Part shown: one piece after another, positions 56,332-64,000 of the stretch
Layout of the letters: each line of letters starts with the position of its first letter
How positions within the stretch are numbered: position 1 is the first letter of the stretch
Source: Voacanga thouarsii
Lineage: Eukaryota; Streptophyta; Magnoliopsida; Gentianales; Apocynaceae
DNA: 64,000 bases
Assembly: GCA_026120185.1 (NCBI GenBank)
Contig: JANUWF010002287.1
Span: forward strand, 186,001 to 250,000
Direction of reading: 5' to 3'
Program-made: the position numbers and the translations under genes
The notes under the pieces: generated by a model
Seen by the model: the letters and a program-made list of their open reading frames with translations, nothing else
Database searches by the model: none
Told to the model about the DNA's origin: nothing

Positions 56332-57290
56332 GGATTGCTTAATATTTCTCCATGAAATAGCTCCTCCAGACAAAGTGAAGACATATCCACTAGTGGATTT
56401 TCTTTCATTTTTATCTGCTTGGAAGTCTGAGTCTGTATAATTGGTAGGAATCAAATTATTAGTACGATATACAAGTATATAATCTCTCATTTCCTTGAGA
56501 TATTTGAGTATATGCTTTAGGCTTACCAGTGAGCTTCCCCTGGGTTTGACTGATATCTACTAATCGTGCCTACTGCAAAGTAGATATTTAGCCTAGTACA
56601 AAGCATAGCATATATGAGACTTCCTATAGCCGGAGCATATTGAATCTTAATTATTTTTGCTTGTCTTCCTGTGTCTGAGGACACTGCTTGGAAGATAAGG
56701 ATAATCCATATCTAAAGAGTATGATAACCCATTTACATTGATCCATGCTGTACTTGACTAATATCTTATCAATATAAGTAGACTGGGATAAACCTAACAT
56801 TCTCTACTTCTTATCTCTAAGAAGTTTAATACCTAGAATGTAGCTAGCTTCTCCCATGTGTTTTATGCTAAATTGACTAGATAGCCAAACTTTAATGGAT
56901 GACAATATCCCTACATCATTTTCAATGAGTAGAATATCATTTACATAAAGTACTAAAAAAATCACTTTGCCACTGTTTGGTTTCCTATATACACATGGTT
57001 CATCAAAACGAATGTTCCATGCTCGTGACACATGCTTAAGTCCATATATGGACTTCTTAAGCTTACAAACCATTTATTCTTGATCTCTAGCAACAAAACC
57101 TTCTGGCTGGGATATATAGATATCTTCACTAAGATAGCCATTTAAGAAGGCCATATTGACATCAATTTGCCATATCTTGTTGTCATAATGATATGCGATA
57201 GCTAAGAGAATTCGGATAGACTTAAGCATGGCTACTGGTGAAAAGGTTTCCTCATAATCGATCTATTCTTTCTGAGTATAACATTTAGCA
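56332..57290 (-). pseudogene. Copia C RNase H and reverse transcriptase
   Basis: Minus strand. RNase H reads STSGYVFTLSGGAISWRNIK and is cut right after KQSC by the LTR remnant. RT reads KKSIYGLKHVSRAWNIRFDE and LVLYVNDILLIEND, where the first catalytic Asp of YVDD is Asn; then SIKHMGEASYILGIKLLRDK. Stops occur near 56560, 56800 and 57075. It is clearly related to Copia D (62900-64000). Confidence 0.88.
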
Positions 57291-58474
57291 ACCAATCATG
57301 CTTTATCGGTTTCAACCTTTTCATTTGCACCTCTCTTCCTTTTGTATACCCACTTACACCTAATGGGTTTTATCCCATCAGGCGCAGTGATAAGATCTTA
57401 GACCTGATTGAGGTACATGGACTTGATCTTGGAATTCATGAGTAGCTGCCATTTATCTGCATTAGCATCAACAATGGCCTTCTCGTATCTAGTGAGATCT
57501 TGTTCCTGATGATCAGAGACTAAATCATAGATCTCTCCGGTCTACTTTTCTGGAACTCTTGTGATCCTCCCTCTATGACGAGGCTCAGATTGTATAGAAA
57601 CATCCGGTAGTGCTTCTCTTGGTTCCTCGATTAGGGTGTTAGAAGTACTTGAAGTTGAATTAGTGACTAACTTCTCTTCTAACTCTATTCTACTTGAACT
57701 CGTAGTGGAGGTAACTTGGTCATCCTCTAAGTATCTAATATTAGCACTAACAAGTACTTTATGCTTTTGATAATGATAGAAATATCCACCTCTTATTCCT
57801 TTTAGGTACCCAACAAAGTAGCATAACTCTAATTTTAGTTCTAACTTACTTCCCTTTATCGACACATAAGTTGGACAACCCCATATCTTGAGATGGTTTA
57901 GACTGGGCTTTCGTCTAGTCCACATTTCAGGGTGTCCAAGGTATTAATTTGGAAGGAACCAAATTTAAAATATATGCTGTTGTTTCTAAGGTATACCCCT
58001 AAAAAGAAATAGGAAGAGACGCATGACTCATCATACTTCTGACCATTTCTATAAAAGTTCTATTTCTTCTATTAGTTACTCCATTCTGTAGGGGAGTCCC
58101 AAGTGCAGTTAACTGAGATCTATGCTGTGATGTACCAAGTAATCCTTAAACTCACTGAGGAGGTATTCTCCACCACGATTCGATCTCAAAGTTTTAATTA
58201 ATTTACCTATTTGACGCTTCACTTCAGCCTTAAACTTCTTGAATTTATCAAAAGAGTTAGACTTGCACATCATCAGATAAATGTAACCAAAACGAGTGCG
58301 ATCATTTTTGAAAGTGATGAATTACTTGTAGCCTCCCCTAGCTAGTATAGTCATCGGACCACAAATATTCATATGAACTAGTGCTAGAATTTCAATGGCT
58401 TTATCCGCCTTTTTGGTAAAGGACCTTTTGATCATTTTACCTTTAAGGTAAGATTCATACTGAGGCCATTCTTT
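57291..58474 (-). pseudogene. Copia C integrase and linker
   Basis: Minus strand. The C-terminal part (57925-57542) reads LKIWGCPTYVSIKGSKLE, YFVGYLKGIRGGYFYHYQKH and HRGRITRVPEK. The core (about 58400-57930) is readable in pieces with stops, including TLRSNRGGEYLL, where the second catalytic Asp of the SDRG motif is Asn. Confidence 0.82.
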
Positions 58475-59020
58475 CTATCTTAATGGACCTAAAGGCCCAT
58501 CATGGGTTAGCCTATGAATTCGATTGGGATTTATATGTCCCAATCTTAGATGCCACAAATACGAGTCATTTGATATGACCTTTCTCTTTTTATTTTCAAG
58601 TTCAGTTTGAATATTGTTTACTTGATTTCGAATAGGATGTATATAAAAAAGATTTCCATTCATGTTTTCTGTATAAATTAAATTACCATCTCTATTGATA
58701 AAAATACCAGAATGGAAAGAAACAAAATATCCTTAATTAATCAATTTGGAAACTGAAATTAAATTTTGTTTAAAATAAGAAACATATAAAATACATTTTA
58801 AAATTAACTTCCCATTACAATTAAAAATAAGCTTATGATCTCCCACTGCTTCAGCCTATATTCTTGCTCCATTGCCTACTTGAAGTCCATGCTTACCATT
58901 ATTGAGTCTCCTTGTACTTCTAAATCCCTACAAAGAGTTACAGACATCGTCAGTGGCTCTAGAATTAACTATCCAGGAAAATGTTGATCCAACCATTAAA
59001 ATAGACTCTAGGTATAGAGC
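58475..59020 (-). pseudogene. Copia C protease and pre-integrase domain
   Basis: Minus strand. DSYLWHLRLGHINPNRIHRL is the pre-integrase zinc domain start. Upstream FSWIVNSRATDDVCNS corresponds to the protease site, with the usual DSGAT degraded to NSRAT, so the catalytic Asp is lost. Several stops fall between them. Confidence 0.82.
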
Positions 59021-59620
59021 AATACCTAAAGTAGACTTAGCTAAGAAGTTCAGACAATCTTTGTTCTAATGCCCCTTCTTGTCACACTTGAAGCATTTGC
59101 CTTTGGGCTTCCCATTAAGCTTGGCCTGACCAAATACTTTATGCTGGGCCCCTGTGTTATTCAAGACCTTATTCGTCTTGAATTTCTTAGGCTTTGCCTT
59201 AATTCCAGAAAAAGAAGCTAAACGAGAGACCAAAACCTTCGACATGGGCTTTATGATCTTCTTTGCTGCCTAGAGCTCTTTCATAAGCTTTGGGAGATTC
59301 ATATTCAACTTGTTCATGTTGTAGTTTAACTTGAACTAAGAATATGAATCAGGCTGAATTTCAAGAACCATGTTAATTTGGTTCTCAAAATCTATTCTTG
59401 CACCTAGGACCTCGGCCTCCTCAAAGTAGGAAATCATCTTGAGCAGATGCTCTCAAACCGATGCCCCCTCAGGCATTCTAGTGTTCATGATTGCCCTAAG
59501 AGCTTCTTGCCTTGCTGGCTGACTCTTGTCAGCAAACATGGTATACAATGACAAATCCATGTCATACGTAGTGGCCATGTGCTCATGCTTAGATTGGAGT
59601 ACATGCCAACATAACATATA
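59021..59620 (-). pseudogene. Copia C gag, cut by Copia D
   Basis: Minus strand. From 59620 it reads WHVLQSKHEHMATTYDMDLS and ARQEALRAIMNTRMPEG, then KLNYNMNKLNMNLPKLMKEL and the first half of a CCHC knuckle, GKCFKCDKKGH. Stops break it at three or more places. At 59620 the reading is cut by the LTR of Copia D; the gag start and 5' LTR of C must lie right of the window. Confidence 0.85.
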
Positions 59621-60241
59621 TGAAGAGTCTAATTAGAATTAATTAATTAGTCTTGGATATTTAATGAGGCATAGAAAAGATAATTAATTAATTAATTAAG
59701 AGAATTGGGCTAGTCTTGCTCTAGTTTTTTAAGCACAACACCTAGCCCAATTGGGCTTGGTGATTTTGGCTATTAGGGCTTTGGAAGCCCTATGGCTAGC
59801 CGAAATATATAGGCAAAAAAAAAAAAAAGTTAATAGGGCTAGTCGTATGGCGTAGTAAAGTTAATTTTGGAGAATGTGCCGCCTTATCTTGTTTTCTCTT
59901 TCACGTTCTTTCTCTTTCTTCTCTTTGGTTGAGTGATTTTATCCTAGAAAGGAGCTCTCACCAAGCTAACGCCTTGAGCAAGGTAAAGTAATACTCTAAA
60001 AGAAGAAGAGAAGAAGCTTGGAGACGCTTAATGCATTGGAGTAGAAGATTAGTGGGAGTTCCAGTTGAACAGCAGGCGCCTCATTCTCCCCTTCTAATGC
60101 AAGAGGTTCTAGTACAACCCGACCCCTTGTTGGTTAATCTGTGACCAAAAAGAAAATGTAAGTACTTTCTCCTAGATGTGGCTAAAAAACTGAAAATTTT
60201 ATGTTGTATTTTTCCTTTGATAGTTTTCTGCGATTCCTTCA
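59621..60241 (+). mobile_element. 5' LTR of Copia D
   Basis: A 621-bp LTR starting TGAAGAGTC and ending GATTCCTTCA; the ends are inverted (TGAAG/CTTCA). The start is set by these ends, the exact cut in C gag and the adjacent primer site. A TATA word with an upstream inverted repeat lies at 59768-59813. The target word left of it is ATATA; the right end is outside the window. Confidence 0.85.
59768..59813 (+). promoter_or_regulatory. TATA box with upstream inverted repeat, Copia D LTR
   Basis: TATATAGG (59806-59813) is followed by an A run. Just upstream GGCTA (59768-59772) pairs with TAGCC (59797-59801), and AGGGCT-TTGGA-AGCCCT (59775-59791) pairs inside it. The position, about 190 bases into the LTR, suits a U3 promoter. 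Confidence 0.55.
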
Positions 60242-60243
60242 AG

Positions 60244-60256
60244 TGGTATCAGAGAC
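60244..60256 (+). other. Primer binding site of Copia D
   Basis: TGGTATCAGAGAC, two bases after the LTR end, initiator tRNA-Met type. Confidence 0.9.
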
Positions 60257-61640
60257 ACGGTTTTCATCTAGGAGCATGTACTAGGGTTAAAAACTAGAAA
60301 ATGTGGTTCATTTACTATTATAAAATGAATCTTTGGTGATTTCATCTGATCCCTCATATATTAGTTTCTAGAGTTTATGTACGCCTCGCGGTTAGAGGCA
60401 TAGGATCATGTATTCTAATGTTTTCCCATCATTTTTTTGGTGTTAAGTAAATTCGTTGTACGTATCGTGGTTAGAGACATAGGTGCTTGTAAAGGCATTT
60501 TGTATGCTTGGTTTAGTGTTTTGTTGTATTCTTTTAACCTGTAAATTTGGGGAATAGAAGAATGTGATTGCTGGAATTTTTGAGGAGTGAAAAGTGGAGG
60601 AAAGCTGGATTTTTCTAGAAATCGGTGAATTCCTGATCTAACCCGATGCTAGGAGGGCTGATCAGACTAGGCACCAGGTCTACTCTAATCAGCCAGAGTT
60701 TTTGGAGAAATATATTGGACCCGGTGCCAGGTAGGCCCAACGGACTAGGCGCCAAGTCCACTTTGTCCATAAGTAATTGTATGCAAATTGTCCAAGAAAA
60801 TGGAGAGCATTGCTGAAGTTTTGTACCTCAATTTTCCTTGATGTAATCATGTGTTTGAAACTAATGTATGAGGATAATTTTCTGCAATACTTTTATTTAC
60901 CTATAGAAGAATATTTTGCATGAAAAATAAATAGTAAAGGATGGAACCACCTTAGGATTAAATAAGATCATTAATTTTTTAATTCATGATATTTAATCTA
61001 TTGTTTGGTCACATAGGAATAAATGAATAGTTTGAGTATGAAAAAGTTTACTTTTGTTATCATGCTTATTTCATTTTTGTGATCAAATGCATAAGTTCTT
61101 GTGAGACCAAAGTCTCTTTAGATAGGAAGGTTTTTGATAAAATGTTTTAATTGAAGAAACGTTTTAAAATAAAAGAGTTCAGCGTTTATTCTCTTATAGG
61201 TTTTAATCCTTGACATAGAGAATAATGTTAAACTTAAGGTTATTTAATAAAGTTTTACTTGCTTATTAACTTAGAATAGTAAAATAAATTCATATTTTAT
61301 TCTCTCAAAGGATTTAATCTTTGACATAGAGAACAATATTAAATTTTAGATTTTTACTATTGTTAATGAAACCATAAGATTATAGAAAATATTTTTAGGC
61401 ATAAAACTCTATTTTTAATAAAAGATGAAGTGGGAGAGGGGTTCCAATGACCTCCATGGCTTCCATCACAACTCTCATTAGAGATAGTGGATTTCCTTGT
61501 TTCATTCTGAGCATGACATCCTATAGGATAGATTTCCACAAGTATCTAGAACTAATAGAAGAGTAAAATTAAAAGCCTAGGGTTTTTGCTTGGATTGACC
61601 AACTTACGTTGGAGGTTTTTAGCATTAGATTACTTGTATT
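60257..61640 (+). other. Leader of Copia D with gag and protease deleted
   Basis: About 1.4 kb without coding sequence. It holds GC-rich hairpins (60656-60759) and a diverged direct repeat (about 61185-61230 and 61300-61345, both with TTGACATAGAGAA). From about 61640 the sequence matches the pre-integrase region of Copia C, so gag and most of protease are missing. Confidence 0.75.
60656..60759 (+). other. Three leader hairpins with GGNNCC loops, candidate dimerization signal
   Basis: Hairpin 1: GGCTGAT/ATCAGCC outer stem (60656-60662, 60688-60694), AGACT/GGTCT inner stem, loop AGGCACCA (60669-60676). Hairpin 2: ACC/GGT, loop CGGTGCCA (60722-60729). Hairpin 3: GGACT/AGTCC (60742-60746, 60755-60759), loop AGGCGCCA. 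Loop 3 has the self-complementary GGCGCC; loops 1 and 2 (GGCACC, GGTGCC) are complementary to each other. Confidence 0.5.
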
Positions 61641-62400
61641 TTAAATCTTGTAAACAACATTTAAACTGAACTTGATAATAGAAAGAGAAAGACCATATCA
61701 AATGACTCGTATTTGTGGCATCTAAGATTGGGACATATAAATCCTAATCGGATTTAGAGGCTAATCTATTATGGGCCTTTACTTTCATTGAGATTGGAAG
61801 TATGGCCTCAGTGTTAATCTTGTCTTAAAGGTAAAATAACCAAAAGATCTTTTACCAAAAAGGTGGATAGAGCTATGAAAATACTAGTACTAGTTCATAC
61901 TGATGTTTGTGGTCCTATGACTATACCAGCTAGAAGAAGCTACGATTACTTCATCACTTTCATAGATGATCATACTCGTTTTGGTTACATTTATCTGATG
62001 AGGTGCAAGTTTGACTGTTTTAATAAATTCAAGGTGTTTAAGGCTGAAGTGGAGCATTGAACAGGTAAATTAATTAAAACTTTGAGATCGGATCGTGGTA
62101 GAGAGTACCTCTTTGGTGAGTTTAAGGATTACATGGTACATCACGGCATAGTATCTCAATTAACTACGCTTAGGACTCCTGAGTAGAATGAAGTAGCTGA
62201 GAGAAGAAATAGAACTTTGATGGAAATGGTCAGAAGTATGATAAGTCATGCATCTTTTTCTTATTTCCTTTTAGGGGTATGCCTTGGAAATAGCCGCATA
62301 TATTTTGAACTTGGTACCTTTCAAATTAGTACCTAAGACACCCTATAAGATGTGGACTAGGTAAAAGCTCAGTCCGAATCGTCTAAAGATATGAGGTTGT
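61641..62400 (+). pseudogene. Copia D pre-integrase domain and integrase core
   Basis: SYLWHLRLGH-like coding (61690-61760) leads to the core: LVHTDVCGPM, YDYFITFIDDHTRFGYIYLM, TLRSDRGREYLFGEF and NEVAERRNRTLMEMV. The catalytic Asp, Asp and Glu are all present, but stops at 61756, 62058 and 62184 break the frame. Confidence 0.88.
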
Positions 62401-62730
62401 GAAGTTTAAGTGCTGACAAAAGGAAGTAAGCTAGAACCAAGATCCAAGTTATGCTACTTCATTGGGTATCCAAAGAGAGGTGGATATTTCTATCATTCTC
62501 AAGAGCATAAGGTACTTGTTAGTACTAATGCTAGATACTTAGAGAATGGACAAGTTACATTCACCAAGGGTTCAAGCAGAATACATTTAGAAGAGAAGTT
62601 GGTCACTGATTCAACTTCAGGTACATCTAACACCGCGATCGAAGAACCAAGAGAAACACTACATGATATTCCTATACAAACTGAGCCTTGTCGTAGTGGG
62701 AGGATTACAAGAGTTCTAGAAATGTAGATC
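62401..62730 (+). pseudogene. Copia D integrase C-terminus
   Basis: It reads TKGSKLEPRSKLCYFIGYPK, GGYFYHSQEHKVLVSTNARY and CRSGRITRVLEM, matching Copia C (57925-57542) residue for residue in most places. Confidence 0.88.
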
Positions 62731-64000
62731 AGAGAGATCTATGATCTAGTCTTTAATCATCAGGAATAAGATCCCACTAGATACGAGGAGGCCATTATTA
62801 ATACTAATGTAGATAAATGGCAGCTAGCCATGAATACCGAGATTGAGTCTATGCACCTCTATTAGGTCTGGTATCTTGTCACTGTGCCTGCTGGGATAAA
62901 ATTCATTGGGTGTAAGTAGGTGTACAAGTGGAAAAAAAGTGCAGATGGAAAGGTTGAAACCTATAAAGCAAGGTTGGTTGCTAAATGTTCTACTCAGAAG
63001 AAGCGATTGATTATGAGAAAACCTTTTCACCAATAGCCATGTTTAAGTCTATCTGAATTCTCATAGCTATCTCATGTTATTATGATTACGAAATATGGCA
63101 AATGGATGTCAAGACGACCTTCTTAAATGGCTATCTTAGCAAAGACATCTATATGTCCCAGGCAAAAGATTTTGTTGCTAGAGGTTAGGAACAAATGGTC
63201 TGTAAGCTTAAGAAGTCCATTTATGGACTTAAGCATGTGTCAGGAGCATGGAACATGCGTTTTGATGAAACCGTGCAAGCTTAGGGTTTCATTCAAAACG
63301 TGGATGAACCATGTTTATATAGGAAATCAGATAGTGGTAAGGAGATTTTCTTGGTACTTTATGTAGATGACATTCTACTCATTGAAATTGATATAGGGAC
63401 ATTGTCATCCGTTAAGGTTTAGCTATCTAGTCAATTTAGTATGAAGGACTTGGGAGAAGTTGGCTACATTCTAGGCATTAATCTTCTTATAGATAGAAAA
63501 CGAAGAATGTTAGGCTTATCCCAGTCTGCTTATATTGATAACATATTAGTCAAGTACACCATAGATCAATGTAAATGGGCTATTATACCCTTTAGACATG
63601 GATTATCCTTATCTTCGAAGCAGCCTCTTCAGACACAGGAAGATAAGCAGCAAATGAGCAGGATCCCTTATACTTTGGCTTTCGGAAGTTTTATGTATGC
63701 TATGCTTTGTACTAGGCCAAATATCTGCTTTGCAGTAGGTATGGTTAGTAGATATCGGTCAAACCCAGAGGGAGCTCACTGGTAAGCCGTAAAGTATATA
63801 ATCAAATATCTCAAGAAAACGAGAGGTTATAAGCTTGTATATCGTGCTGATGATTTGGTTCCTACCGGTTGTACAGACTCAAACTTCCAAGTGGATAAAA
63901 TTGAAAGAAAATTCACTAGTGGATATGTCTTCACTTTTTCTGGACGAACAATTTCATGGAGAAGTATCAAGTAATCTTGCATTGCTGATTTTACTATGGA
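62731..64000 (+). pseudogene. Copia D reverse transcriptase and RNase H, runs off window
   Basis: RT motifs: VYKWKKSADGKVETYKARLV, YEIWQMDVKTTFLNGYLS, KKSIYGLKHVSGAWNMRFDE, VLYVDDILLIEIDIG (YVDD intact), MKDLGEVGYILGINLLIDR, then YALCTRPN-type sequence and RNase H TSGYVFTFSGRTISWRSIK followed by a stop. Stops and frame changes near 63190, 63280, 63422 and 63785 make it defective. The 3' LTR is beyond the window. Confidence 0.88.

Noticed and set aside
1..64000. Host protein-coding genes, rRNA, CRISPR arrays, bacterial operons or riboswitches
   Set aside because: All convincing coding motifs are Copia or Gypsy proteins. Nothing else was seen, and prokaryotic feature types do not apply to this plant repeat sequence.

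Overview
The window is plant nuclear DNA, most likely from a eudicot with a large repeat-rich genome. It is almost entirely a nest of LTR retrotransposons. I found no host gene, rRNA, tRNA gene or CRISPR array. Every coding region belongs to a Ty1/Copia or Ty3/Gypsy element, and every one carries stops or frameshifts or is cut by a later insertion. The plant assignment rests on chromodomain Gypsy elements, initiator-tRNA-Met primer sites (TGGTATCAGAG), CACTA termini and AT-rich spacers. I cannot name the species.

Layout. Copia A lies on the minus strand (1-13003). It has pol fragments, gag, a leader of about 1.9 kb, a primer site and a 1.75-kb 5' LTR, and two solo LTRs cut it: F1 (2441-6615, target duplication CTTTC) and a Copia LTR of A's own family (6752-8507, GAAGT). 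A abuts a 465-bp plus-strand Copia LTR scrap, E (13004-13468). Copia B (minus, 13469-53768) is inserted in E and is a shell. It is filled by solo LTR F2 (14083-18456, itself hit by a Copia solo LTR at 15674-17395) and by a three-deep Gypsy stack. In that stack G1 (minus, 19091-50502) is broken in its 3' LTR by G2 (plus, 20881-40185, CCTAA), which is broken in its pol gene by G3 (plus, 26840-38988, TAAAC). G3 is the only structurally complete element. A CACTA terminus (53769) cuts B's 5' LTR. It is followed by a ~153-bp satellite and a (CATA)n tract, then Copia C (minus, 56171-59620), whose gag is cut by Copia D (plus, 59621 to beyond the window end).

How the parts work. The Gypsy elements G1-G3 have 3.2-kb LTRs, an extra 230-residue acidic reading frame (ORF0) before gag, then gag with a CCHC knuckle, protease, RT, RNase H, integrase and a C-terminal chromodomain (Tekay/Del-like chromovirus). 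The solo LTRs F1 and F2 belong to a sister family with the same termini.

The points most worth following are: ORF0 with possible splice signals; three small hairpins at the end of the F/G LTRs that keep pairing through compensatory changes; a tRNA-like A/B-box module at the same LTR offset in both families; repeated GC-rich hairpins in the Copia leaders, including a candidate kissing-loop set in D; and three independent deletions that join coding sequence to the 3' part of the downstream LTR at short shared words. All reading was by eye; no alignment or database search was run.
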